Position numbers and translations under genes: made by a program
Shown: positions 18,737 through 29,000 of the stretch, piece by piece
Numbering within the stretch: position 1 is the first letter of the stretch
How the letters are laid out: each line of letters opens with the position of its first letter
Source of the DNA: Parafrankia sp. EUN1f
Lineage (GTDB): Bacteria > Actinomycetota > Actinomycetes > Frankiales > Frankiaceae
NCBI RefSeq assembly: GCF_000177675.1
Contig: NZ_ADGX01000023.1
Coordinates: 16,239-80,238, forward strand
Direction: 5' to 3'
DNA length: 64,000 bases
The notes under the pieces: generated by a model
Told to the model about the DNA's origin: nothing
Databases searched by the model: none
What the model saw: only the letters and a program-made list of their open reading frames with translations

Positions 18737-21700
18737 TCAGTCCGCCGTGGGAGGAACGTCGTCGAGGCCCTCCAGCTCGGAGAGCTGGATGGGATGCCAC
18801 CGCTGGCGGCGTTCGTCCGGGTCGGCGTGCACCGAGGCCACACCGGGACCAGCCGTGTCGGATGTGGCGGGAGCGTGGTCGGCCGACGGACGGCTGGACT
18901 CGAGGTCGTCCGCGTCAGCCGTGCCACCGGTCGCCCCACCGGTCGCCGTGGCGGAGGCTGCTGGTCCGGTGTCGGCCTTCCCGCCGGTCGGCACCGCCGT
19001 GATGTTCGCCTCCGGGACGACCGGTGCGCCGGGCGAGACAGCGTCCTCCGACCACTGATCCGGCCCGGAGGGGAGGTCGTGCATGGCGGGGAAGCCGCTG
19101 GGTGACGTCCCCACGGACGCCCAGCCGGTGGGCGAGCCACCGGACGTCGACCAGGCGCCGGTCGTGCCGGAGCCGGCGGCGCCGGAGCCGGTCGTGCCGC
19201 CCGCGGACGGTCGCGGCAGGCCCGGTGTGCTCGGGAACAGGTCCCGCGCGGTGAACCTCCCCGCGTCCCGTGGTTCCGGAACCGGCAGGGCCGAGGGGCG
19301 CACGGGAGCTGAATCCCGCCCGGGTGCGGTGGTGTCACCGGCGGGCCGTGGTGCCGGCCTCGACCCGCTCTCCGGCCGCACCGGGCCGGCCGGAGCGGCC
19401 GCCGACAGGGCCTCCGCCGCGGCGGCCGGCGACCCCGCCGGAGCGGACGTCGCGGGAGCGGATGTCGCGGGAGCGGATGTCGCGGGAGCGGATGTCGCGG
19501 GAGCGGACGGCGCCGCGATGGACGTCGCCGAAGCCGCCGGTGGGAGGGCCCTGGGTGCCGGGGCCGCGGGTACGGCGGTGCCGGCGGGTACCGGGCTCGC
19601 GTACTCGGGCGCGGTCAGGAGCTGGGTCACGTGCATCGCCGGGTCGGGATGGTTCGGCGTCACGGGCAGGTGCGCAGGGAGGGCGATCGGCAGGATGCCC
19701 GCGGCGGCGAGCCGGGGCCACAGCGGGGCGAGCGCCGCCTCCGGGTCGATCTCGAACTCGGACCGGCGGATCCGCCAGATCCGCCAGCCGACCCGGCGCA
19801 GCTCCCGCTCGCGGGTCAGGTCGCGCTCGACATCCTCGGTGGATCGGGTGGTGTCCCCGTCGCACTCGACGGCGAGCCGGGCCCGCCCCCCGGACACGAC
19901 CAGGTCGAACCGGCGGCCGTTGATCTCGACCTGCGGTGTCACGTGGTATCCGCGGGTGGCCAGGGCGAGGAAGACCCGCTGCTCGAACAGGGAGTCGAAG
20001 CGCGGATGCGGCAGGACCGGGCTGACCTCGGACGCGGCGACCGGCGCCGCCGAGATGGCCGTCGGCGCCGACCCCGAATGCGCCAGCACGTAGCTGAGGT
20101 AGCTGTGCCGCAGGTCGACGGGGTCGAGGTCGGAGGCCGAGACCGAGTGGAACAGCCAGACCTGGTCGCGGGCCCGGGACGCGGCCACGTTGAACCTGCG
20201 CTGGTACTCCAGGCGGGTCAGCGAGGTGTTCGACGTGCCGGGCGAGATGACCAGGGAGAGGAAGATGACGTCCCGCTCGTCGCCCTGGAAGTCGGGTGGC
20301 GATCCGACCCGCAGCCGGCGCCGCTGCTGCTCGGCGGCGGACATCCGGGAGACGAGCTCGGAGCGGATGAGCTCGGCCTGGGCGGTGCCCTGCAGCACGA
20401 CGATGCCGAACGTCAGGCCCCGGTAACGCGGATCCTCGGCGCATTTCAGCACCTGGGTGACCAGCGCCTCCGCCTCGACGGGGTTGCGTGGGCCGTCCGC
20501 CGTCGGGGTGGTGTAGGCATGCGGGACGTACTGGGCGCGCAGCGGGGTGAGCCGGTCGACACCGAACTGCCGCAGCGGGATCAGCGGTGCGTCGCGGTAG
20601 AACATCGCCGACGACCACTCGATGATCTCCGGCATGCAGCGGAAGTGCTCGCGCAGCCGGACGACGTCGCCGAACCTGGTCCGCAGCAGGGAGAACAGGC
20701 TGGACCGTGGGGTGAAGCCGACCCGCAGCCAGCTGGGGATGTCCGGCAGCAGGGTGTCGAGCCGGTTGAAGACCGGTTCGAGCTCCTCGGCGGAGGCGTC
20801 CGGCGGCGTGCACTGCCGGTCGTCGCCGACGACGATCACCCGCGGCGCGAGCCAGAGCAGAAAGAGGCTCTCGAGGCCGGCCTGGCTTCCCTCGTCGACG
20901 ATCACCACGTCGAAGCTGTCCCGTACCGCCGGGATGGTCGACAGCACCTCGCTGATCGGCATCACCCAGGCCGGGACGGCCGTCTGCGCGATCCGCATCG
21001 CCTCCCGGGCGGCCTGCCGGTAGCGCTCGGCGTGCCGGCCGGTGAAACGGCCGCCGGCGGCCATCGCGTCGGCGTAGGCGCGCAGGGCCGCCGACTGCTC
21101 GGTGCCCATCCGTTCCAGGCAGTGCTTCCAGGCCAGCGATCCGGCCAGCTCGGCGGTCGCGGAGGCGACCAGCTCGTCGGCGGCGTCGAGGTCGGCGTCC
21201 AGATCGGCCTGATCCGTGCCGCGGACGCGGGCGAGCCAGGTCGCGGCGACGGCGTGCGACCATGCCTTGCCGAAGGACTCGAACAGCTCCCCGAGGGCCG
21301 CCGGGCCGGTGGAGGCCTGGCCGCTCTGACCGGTCTGACCGGCCTGACCCGCGTGACCTGCCTGGCCGGACGTCGCGTGGCTGGCCGCGCCCTGGCCGGC
21401 GAACAGACGTCCCGCCTGCAGCAGGTCGGCCAGGACGGGGTGGGCCTCCCGGACCCGGCCGAGCAGCTCGTCGCGGCGGCGGGCACGGGCGCGGCCGTTC
21501 AGCGCGTCCGCCGTGGCCTCCAGCGCCGCGACATAGCCGGCCGGGTCGCGGGCCTCGACCGCCATGGCGAGCAGGGCCAGCTCGTCGACGGCATCCGGCT
21601 GGGCGGCGGCGGCGACGAGCTCGGCGGTGAGGTCCCGCAGCCCGGTGCCCGCGGCCGTGGCGGCCTGCCGCAGCCGGTACGCGTTCGCGGCCGCACCCAC

Positions 21701-24700
21701 GTCGAAGCACGCCGTGGGGGAGTCCAGCGGGATCCCGTGCGCGCCGAGCGCGTCGAGCAGCGCCGCCAGCCGGCCGCGGGCCGCGACGGCGACGTCGATG
21801 GCCCGTGCCACGTCCTGCGCCTCGGTGAGACGGGCCAGCCGGACCTCCAGCTCCGCGGACGGGTCCGGGGCGACGCTGAGCAAAGACCAGGCGCGGGTCG
21901 CCGCGTCGAGCGCGACCTCCGCGCGCAGCCGGAACAGCGCCAGGTCCAGCAGCTCCGGGGTGCGGGGCGGGACCCCGTCGACGCTCGTCTCCTCGAGCAG
22001 GATCCGGGCGTCCTTCTGTGCCTTCGACCGGAAGAACCGGCGCAGCGTGCCGCCGGCGTCCATGTGCTCGCGCAGCGCGATGGCGGAGGACAGCAGCGCG
22101 ATCGCGTCGGGCCCGCGACCGTCGGGGTAGCGGGGGAGCTCCACCTGGTGCAGGCCGAGCTCGACCACCGCCGCGGTCGCCTCCGCGATCGCGGGCGCCG
22201 CGGCGGCGACCTTCGTCCACAGCACCGCGGCCCGGCCGGCGAAGGCGTCGGCGAGCGCGTCCGCCGCCCACGGCTGCCGGACGGTGAGCCGGGCGATGAT
22301 CTCCGCCGCGCGCAGCACGCCATCGACGGCGTCGGCCAGCCGGTCGGCCGCCTCGTCGCCGGCCAGGGCGAGTGCGTGCGCCAGCACCGGAACCATGGTC
22401 GCCGCCTGGCGGGACAGCGCATGCTCGGCGGTCTCGGCGGCGTGCAGGGCACCCTGCTCGGCGTAGGCCAGCGCGGTCAGCTCGGAGCGGGTGGGCAGTT
22501 CGCCGAGCTCAGGCGGCAGCCCGAACGCCCGCTGCTCACGCAGCGCGGACAGCGCGATCGCCGAGGTGATCGGGGATGGGACGGTCGGCGGGTCGGACGG
22601 TCCCGTGGACTCCGCCCCGACGGCCTGACCGGCCTGACCGGCCTGGGCCCCCGTCCCGGCCGAAGCGCCCGAACCACCCTCGCGACCTGCGCCGGCCGCG
22701 TCCGGGGCACGTTCCGGCCCGGCGCCACCGCCACCATGGCCCGGTTGGGCGGGTTGACCTGATCGCGTGGACTGTCCCGGCTGCGTGGACTGTCCCGGCT
22801 GGGCAGGCTGCGCCTGGCCGTCCGCCGGCACCGGCGGGGCGGGCAACGCGGGTGGTGCGGGCGGTGCTGGGAGGGTGGCGGGAATGGTCCGGACGAGCCG
22901 TCCCCCGATGGTGATCCGCAGCGGCGTGGTCGGCACGTTGGACGGATCGTGGGGTCCGCCGGGCGGCTGCCCGGGGCCACCGAAGCCACGCAGCGCCGAG
23001 GAGACGGGGTCGGGTGTCGTCAGCAGGCGCCAGAGCTCGGCGGCTTCGGAGTCGTTGAGCGGCGGGCGTGGCCAGCCACCACCCTCCGGCCCGGGCACGG
23101 GAACGGGGATCCATCCGTGCTCGGCGGCCTCGTCGCGCAGCCGCGCGGCGATCTCGGCGCGGGTGCCCGACCAGCCGGCACCGACCTCATACGTGCCGTG
23201 CCGGCGCCACTCGGCCGCCCGCCGTGCCGCCACCGCGGTCGCGATCCGCTCCCGCTCGGAGACCGCCGAGTTCCGGCGCTGGCGCGCCGTCCGGATCCGC
23301 TCATCCTGGGATCCGGCGTCGTAGACGGCCTTCTGGGCGGCCAGCGCGCTGACGCTGGTGGCGAGCTCGCCGGCGCCGCTCTCGGCGTCCTCGGTGAGCG
23401 AGACGCACAGCCGGCGCAGCTCGGGCGGGAGCTTCTCCTGCAGCACCCGGAGGGCCTGGCCCTTCTGGCTGGTCACCAGGACCCGGCGGCCTTCGGCGAG
23501 CAGCGCGCTGATCAGGTTCGCGATGGTGTGGGTCTTGCCGGTGCCCGGTGGGCCCTCGACGACGACCCCGTTGTCCAGGCGCAGCCTGCGCATCACCCGG
23601 GTCTGCTCCGGGCTGATCGGGAGTGGCGAGAGCCAGTCCCCGGCCACGTCGGCATCGGACGCATCGGACGAATCCGGCGAGCCGGGGGAGCTGGATGAGC
23701 CGGAGCCGGTGGAGTCGGTGGGGCCGGCGAGGGTGCCCGCGGAGCGGGGTGCGAGGGCCAGGCGGCCTGGTTCGGCGCCCTCCGCCGTGGCGAGCCAGGC
23801 CAGCCGCTCGGACGTGTCGAGGGTTTCCACGAGCTGGGCGAGTCCCAGCGGCGGCAGGCCTTCGCCGCGCAGCGCGTCCAGCATCTGCTCGTAGTAGTTG
23901 AGCAGCGCGGCATGCCCGCGGGAGCGCAGGATGAGCGCCGGCGCGAGGGTGAGCGAGGCGCTGGGGCCGGCCGGGCCGGGCGGTGGCCAGTTCGGGCGGT
24001 AGCCCTCGGTCGGGCCGTCGACGGCGAGCGTGAGCCAGTCCCGCAGGAGTCGCTCGTCGTCGGCCCCCAGCGGCGCCGCGTCACGTGAGCGGAGGCGCTC
24101 GTGCAACGCGTTGGTCCGTTCCGGCCGGAACGCCGGGACCCGGTCGAGGAAGGCGCTGTCCTCCAGCCGGGTGGAGGTACCCGCCGGCACCCGCAGCCGG
24201 ATGGCTGACGTCATCGGATCGGTCTCGACCACGAGCCGGGTGACGAGCAGATGCCGTCGGACCGGGCGGGGCAGCTTCCAGGTCAGCAGGCCGGTGGCGA
24301 GCACCAGCTCCAGGGTGTCGCCTTCCTGGGCCAGACGCTGCGCAACCCCGTACAGCGTCGTGTGCAGGTGGCGTCGGTCGGCGTCGGCCCGCGCCCGTGA
24401 GCTCCACACCTGCCACGCCCGCGCCCATTCCGCGAACGCGGCCGCGACGTCCGCCGGAACCGGCGTGGCGCTCGGATAGGTGGTTGCGGGCTCGCCGGAG
24501 GTGCCGGCGCGCCCGTTGCCGGCGGCGCCGGCTGTGCTCGGCTGCCGCGGGCCGGTCACCTCACCGGTGCGCGGCCGGGTGCCGTTGGAACGACGGCCGT
24601 TGGACGTCGGCGAGCCACCCTTGGACGCCGGCCCCGAGCCGTTCGAGGTCGGTCCCTGGCCGTTCGAGGTTGGCCCGCTGCCGTTGGCGGAGGGCGCCGT

Positions 24701-25651
24701 GCCGTTGGAGGAGGGCGCCGTGCCGTTGGACGAAGATGCCGTGCCGTTGGATGAAGGTGCCGTGCCGTTGGATGAAGGTGCGGCGCCGTTGGACATCGGA
24801 GAGGAACCGTTCAGGGCACCCGATGGCGCGTCACCCGGGCCCGCCGCGTCATCCTGGCCGGGCTGGTCGTCGCCGTGGCCGGCATCGTCGGTGGGGTGGC
24901 CCGCGGCCCGGTCCGCCGGGCTCACAGCGGGCAGGTCGTAGACGAGGAGCGGGGCCGCGGTCAGGTCCACGTCGGCCGGGGGCACCGGCCCGTGCAGGAC
25001 GATGCCGTGCTGCGCCCGGCCGGCGGACGCCTCCGAGCCACGGACGGGCAGCCGGACCCGGCCACGGAGGATCTCGGGCAGCGGTGGCGCGGGCGGAAGC
25101 AACGCGGCGGCGGGTGCCTCGAGCAGGACCTCGCCGGCACCGGCGGCTTCGAACAGCGACAGGCCGGAGGGCAGGCCGGCGAGCCAGATCACCAACGGGT
25201 TCTCGTCGACGTCGACGATCTGCTCGGACTGGGAGACCGCCACCTCGTGCAGGAAGCGCACGAGCCGGTGGCAGCGGTCGGTCAGCGCGGCGTAGCGCTC
25301 ACGACGGGCGAGGTCCAGCGCCCTGGCGTCAGCGGCGTCGGCCGCGGTGGCGTCGCTCCTGCCACCGTCACCGCTGTCACCGGCGTCACCGGCGTCACCG
25401 GCGTCCGGGCCAGGGCGGCCGGTGCCGGTGCTGCTGTGGCTCTCGGTGCGACCGCGGCTCTCGGTTCCGCCGCGGCCCGCCGCGTGGTCGGCGCCGATGC
25501 CCGGCCGTGGCGTGTCGGAGCTGGCACGGGCCGTGGTCCGGGCGGTCACCCGTGCCGGACGGCGCTCCGCCCCGTCTGTGCCGACGTCCGCCGTGTCCGT
25601 GGCCCCTGCGTGAGCCACTCCGGAGTCCACCGAACCCGAGTCCGTCGTCAT
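18737..25651 (-). CDS. Giant SF1 (Upf1-like) helicase with C-terminal Vsr-like nuclease
   Basis: A 2304-residue protein. Residues ~1-400 are low-complexity, including heptad SSNGTAP repeats. Walker A VVEGPPGTGKTHTIANLI lies near residue 700. After a long (~850-residue) insertion come the DEAA-type box VVIVDEGSQAGLESLF (~1580), VGDDRQCTPPDA, EHFRCMPEIIEWS, QGDERDVIFLSLV and RRFNVAASRARDQVWLF (~1820). An endonuclease fold of the DUF559/MTES_1575 type follows at ~1880-1990 (FDLVV…LAVECDGD). The tail is Pro/Ala/Thr-rich with SAPAT repeats. The architecture is COG1112-like, and relatives occur in anti-phage genes and in housekeeping contexts. Divergent from the PHP-UvrD gene. Confidence 0.85.
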   Translation of the reverse strand: MTTDSGSVDSGVAHAGATDTADVGTDGAERRPARVTARTTARASSDTPRPGIGADHAAGRGGTESRGRTESHSSTGTGRPGPDAGDAGDAGDSGDGGRSDATAADAADARALDLARRERYAALTDRCHRLVRFLHEVAVSQSEQIVDVDENPLVIWLAGLPSGLSLFEAAGAGEVLLEAPAAALLPPAPPLPEILRGRVRLPVRGSEASAGRAQHGIVLHGPVPPADVDLTAAPLLVYDLPAVSPADRAAGHPTDDAGHGDDQPGQDDAAGPGDAPSGALNGSSPMSNGAAPSSNGTAPSSNGTASSSNGTAPSSNGTAPSANGSGPTSNGQGPTSNGSGPASKGGSPTSNGRRSNGTRPRTGEVTGPRQPSTAGAAGNGRAGTSGEPATTYPSATPVPADVAAAFAEWARAWQVWSSRARADADRRHLHTTLYGVAQRLAQEGDTLELVLATGLLTWKLPRPVRRHLLVTRLVVETDPMTSAIRLRVPAGTSTRLEDSAFLDRVPAFRPERTNALHERLRSRDAAPLGADDERLLRDWLTLAVDGPTEGYRPNWPPPGPAGPSASLTLAPALILRSRGHAALLNYYEQMLDALRGEGLPPLGLAQLVETLDTSERLAWLATAEGAEPGRLALAPRSAGTLAGPTDSTGSGSSSSPGSPDSSDASDADVAGDWLSPLPISPEQTRVMRRLRLDNGVVVEGPPGTGKTHTIANLISALLAEGRRVLVTSQKGQALRVLQEKLPPELRRLCVSLTEDAESGAGELATSVSALAAQKAVYDAGSQDERIRTARQRRNSAVSERERIATAVAARRAAEWRRHGTYEVGAGWSGTRAEIAARLRDEAAEHGWIPVPVPGPEGGGWPRPPLNDSEAAELWRLLTTPDPVSSALRGFGGPGQPPGGPHDPSNVPTTPLRITIGGRLVRTIPATLPAPPAPPALPAPPVPADGQAQPAQPGQSTQPGQSTRSGQPAQPGHGGGGAGPERAPDAAGAGREGGSGASAGTGAQAGQAGQAVGAESTGPSDPPTVPSPITSAIALSALREQRAFGLPPELGELPTRSELTALAYAEQGALHAAETAEHALSRQAATMVPVLAHALALAGDEAADRLADAVDGVLRAAEIIARLTVRQPWAADALADAFAGRAAVLWTKVAAAAPAIAEATAAVVELGLHQVELPRYPDGRGPDAIALLSSAIALREHMDAGGTLRRFFRSKAQKDARILLEETSVDGVPPRTPELLDLALFRLRAEVALDAATRAWSLLSVAPDPSAELEVRLARLTEAQDVARAIDVAVAARGRLAALLDALGAHGIPLDSPTACFDVGAAANAYRLRQAATAAGTGLRDLTAELVAAAAQPDAVDELALLAMAVEARDPAGYVAALEATADALNGRARARRRDELLGRVREAHPVLADLLQAGRLFAGQGAASHATSGQAGHAGQAGQTGQSGQASTGPAALGELFESFGKAWSHAVAATWLARVRGTDQADLDADLDAADELVASATAELAGSLAWKHCLERMGTEQSAALRAYADAMAAGGRFTGRHAERYRQAAREAMRIAQTAVPAWVMPISEVLSTIPAVRDSFDVVIVDEGSQAGLESLFLLWLAPRVIVVGDDRQCTPPDASAEELEPVFNRLDTLLPDIPSWLRVGFTPRSSLFSLLRTRFGDVVRLREHFRCMPEIIEWSSAMFYRDAPLIPLRQFGVDRLTPLRAQYVPHAYTTPTADGPRNPVEAEALVTQVLKCAEDPRYRGLTFGIVVLQGTAQAELIRSELVSRMSAAEQQRRRLRVGSPPDFQGDERDVIFLSLVISPGTSNTSLTRLEYQRRFNVAASRARDQVWLFHSVSASDLDPVDLRHSYLSYVLAHSGSAPTAISAAPVAASEVSPVLPHPRFDSLFEQRVFLALATRGYHVTPQVEINGRRFDLVVSGGRARLAVECDGDTTRSTEDVERDLTRERELRRVGWRIWRIRRSEFEIDPEAALAPLWPRLAAAGILPIALPAHLPVTPNHPDPAMHVTQLLTAPEYASPVPAGTAVPAAPAPRALPPAASATSIAAPSAPATSAPATSAPATSAPATSAPAGSPAAAAEALSAAAPAGPVRPESGSRPAPRPAGDTTAPGRDSAPVRPSALPVPEPRDAGRFTARDLFPSTPGLPRPSAGGTTGSGAAGSGTTGAWSTSGGSPTGWASVGTSPSGFPAMHDLPSGPDQWSEDAVSPGAPVVPEANITAVPTGGKADTGPAASATATGGATGGTADADDLESSRPSADHAPATSDTAGPGVASVHADPDERRQRWHPIQLSELEGLDDVPPTAD
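19440..19508 (-). repeat. 15-bp in-frame repeat in helicase tail
   Basis: About four copies of GAGCGGATGTCGCGG, encoding the pentapeptide SAPAT on the minus strand. Confidence 0.85.
24655..24800 (-). repeat. 21-bp in-frame repeat in helicase N-terminus
   Basis: Degenerate 21-bp units (GTGCCGTTGGATGAAGGTGC and variants) that encode SSNGTAP heptapeptides on the minus strand, six or more times. Confidence 0.85.
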
Positions 25652-26030
25652 CTAGTCTCTCCCCGATTCCGGCCGGCGCGTGCCGGCGGCGGAACTCGTG
25701 ACGGGGCGTCGCGAACGCCCTGTTCCGATCGTTCCGGGACCGGAACACCCGATACCAGAACTAGTGCAAGCCTCCCGGACGAACCAGGACGGTGGCGCCG
25801 CGACCCACTGTTTGCGGCACTCGTCCGTATGCGGAGTTGGCCCAGGGGGTGTAGCGGCTGAAATCGATGGCCCGGCGGTGGCCGGCCGTCGTGGGCGGAA
25901 GTCGCCTGCGGCTGGGCATGGTTGGCCGTGGTCGGTCCGTGGTCGGGTGCGGGATTCTGCGTGTTCGGTGGGGTGTCCACCGGCGTGCCGCTGCCCGGCC
26001 CGAAGGTGGGATGCGACAACATACGCATCC
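25652..26030. other. Divergent intergenic region helicase / PHP-UvrD
   Basis: 379 bp with no coding bias between two divergent genes; it should hold both promoters. No clear operator palindrome was found. Confidence 0.45.
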
Positions 26031-29000
26031 GTGAGGTCACGGTTCTTTGCCGACACCCACGTGCACTCCAGGTACTCGCGGGCCTGCAGCCGCGACTGCG
26101 ACCTGGAGCATCTGGCGTGGTGGGCGGCCAGAAAAGGCATCCGCGTCGTCGGCACCGGCGACTTCACCCATCCGGCGTGGTCGCAGGAGCTGGCGACCAA
26201 GCTGGTGCCGGCGGAGCCGGGGCTCTTCCGGCTGCGCCCCGATCTGGAGCGCGACGTGCTCGCGACGCTGCCGGCCTCGTGCCGGACGGCGACGCGATTC
26301 ATGATCTCCACTGAGATCTCCACGATCTACAAGCGTGGTGAGCGCACCAGAAAGGTCCATCACCTCCTCTACGCACCCGATCGGGAGTCGGCCGGTCGGA
26401 TCACGTCCGCACTGGCCCGAATCGGCAATCTGGCCGCCGACGGACGCCCGATTCTCGGCCTGGACTCCCGCGACCTGCTGGAGACAACGCTCGCCGCGGG
26501 CGATGGCTGCTACCTCGTCCCCGCCCACGTGTGGACCCCGTGGTTCGCCGTTCTCGGCTCGAAGTCGGGGTTCGACGCGGTCGAGGACTGCTACGCCGAT
26601 CTCGCCGACCACGTCTTCGCGCTGGAGACCGGGCTCTCGGCCGACCCGGAGATGTTCTGGCGGATCTCCGGGCTGGACCGGTACCGGCTCGTCAGCAACT
26701 CCGACGCGCATTCGCCGCCGATGCTCGGCCGCGAGGCGACGGCCTTCACCTGCGATCCGGACTACTTCTCGATTCTCGCCGCGCTGCGCACCGGGGACGG
26801 TTTCGGCGGCACCGTCGAGTTCTTCCCCGAGGAGGGGAAGTACCACCACGACGGGCACCGCAAGTGCGGGGTCGCACTGACCCCGGAGCAGACCCGTGAG
26901 CTCGGCGGGCTCTGCCCGGAGTGCGGCCGCGGGCTGACCGTCGGCGTGCTGAACCGGGTCGACACGCTGGCCGACCGGACCGAGTCCACCCGCCCCGAGA
27001 CCGCGGGGGACGTCACCTCGCTCGTCGCGCTGCCGGAGATCGTCGGCGAGATCCTCGGTGTCGGCCCGAAGAGCAAGGCGGTCGCCTCCCAGGTGACGAC
27101 GCTGGTCTCGCGGCTGGGCCCGGAGCTGGGCATCCTCTCGGACGTCCCGCTCGACGCGATCGCCGAGGTCGGCTCACCGACGCTGGTGGAGGGCATCGGG
27201 CGCCTGCGCCGGGGCGAGGTGATCCGCCAGGCGGGGTACGACGGTGAGTACGGCGTCATCCGGCTCTTCCAGCCGAACGAGCTGAGCGCGGACGCGGGCA
27301 CGCTGTTCGACGTGCACCCGACGGCCCCCCGGCCGGCCTCCACCGCCGGTGGCGGCGGCAGCGGCGGCGCCGGCGGTCCGGGTGGACGTAGGGCCCGGGG
27401 CTCCGCCCGGCGCAGCGCGCTGGTTCCCGAGGCCGCCACCCCTGTCCCGGAGGCCCCCACCCCTGTCCCGGAGGCGCCAGGACCCGTCCCGGATGTCCTC
27501 GGCTCGGAACCGGGCGGACCCGGCTCTGGCTCCGGCTCCGCGCCGGATGCCGCTCCTGGCGACCGTTCCGTCCTCGACGGCCTGGATCCGGACCAGCGGC
27601 GCGCGGCGGAGCAGGTCGGTGGGCCGATGCTGGTCCTCGCCGGTCCCGGCACGGGCAAGACCCGCACGCTGGTGCACGCCATCGCGTACCGGGTGCGGGA
27701 GCTTGCGGTGCCCGCCGAGCAGTGCCTCGCCGTGACCTTCACCCGCCGGGCCGCCGGTGAGCTGCGGGAGCGTCTCGACCTGCTGCTCGGCACGGACACG
27801 GCCGGGTCCGTGGCCGGATCCACGGCCGGCTCCGCGGTGACCGCGACGACGTTCCACGGCCTCGGCCTCGCGATCATCCGCGAGCGGCACGAGGCGCTCG
27901 CGCGGGCCGCCGAGGTGCGGGTGGCCGACGACGCCGTCCGCGACGAACTGGTGGACGAGGCCCTGCACGGTGCCGAGAGCCCGCAGGCCCGGCGCCGGGT
28001 CGTTGCCGAGCTGGCCGACCTCAAACGGCGGCGCGCGTTGGGCCGGTCCTACCGGGACCATCCGTCGGCCGGGGTGCTCGCGCGCTACGACGCCGCGCTG
28101 CGCGACCGTAACATGGTCGACCTGGACGATCTGGTGACCCTCCCGCTCGGGCTGCTGAGGTCGTCCCCCGAGCTGGCCCGGGAGTACCAGCGGCGCTGGC
28201 GGCACGTCTGGGTCGACGAGTTCCAGGACATCGACGAGGTGCAGTACGGGCTGCTGCGGGAGCTGTGCCCGCCCGACGGCGACCTGTGCGCGATCGGTGA
28301 CCCGGACCAGGCCATCTACAGCTTCCGCGGCGCCGAGGTCGGCTTCTTCCTGCGGTTCGAGCAGGACCGTCCGGGCGCTCGCCGGGTCTCGCTGACCCGC
28401 AACTACCGGTCGACGCCGACGATCGTCGGGGCCGCGCTGGACGCGATCGCGCCCAGCACGTTCGTCCCCGACCGGGAGCTGCGCGCGGTCACCGGCCAGG
28501 ACACCGACGGTCCCGTCGTGATCCGGCCGTGCGGGAGCGAGGCGGAGGAGGCGATCGCCGTCGTCGACCTCATCGAGGAGGCGCTGGGCGGCACCTCGTT
28601 CCACTCCCTCGACTCCGGTGCGGTGGACGGATCGGAGCGGGGCAAGCTGTCCTTCGCCGACATCGCGGTGCTGTACCGCACGGCCCGCCAGGCCGAGCCC
28701 GTGGTCGACGCGCTGCTGCGCCGGGGGTTTCCGTTCCGCCAGCACGGCCACACCCCGCTCGCGGAGCTGCCCGCGGTGGGGGCCCTGCTCGCGGACCTGC
28801 GGGAGCGGGCCGGCGAACCGCCGCGCTCCGTGTCGACCTCCCTGCGGGACGCCGCCGCGCGGCTGACCGATCTCGCGGCCGGTTCGGACACCGCTCTGGG
28901 GGCGGTCCTGCGCTCCGAAGCCGCCGACGGCGGCGGCGGTCGGTCGCCCGGTGCGGCGGAGCTACGCCGGGCGGTGGAGCTCCTGGCCCCGGCGGCCGCG

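Noticed and set aside
19631..22762. 1043-codon plus-strand frame antisense to the helicase
   Set aside because: A shadow of the helicase gene; the minus strand has all helicase motifs while this frame shows only Gly/Arg/Asp-rich sequence.
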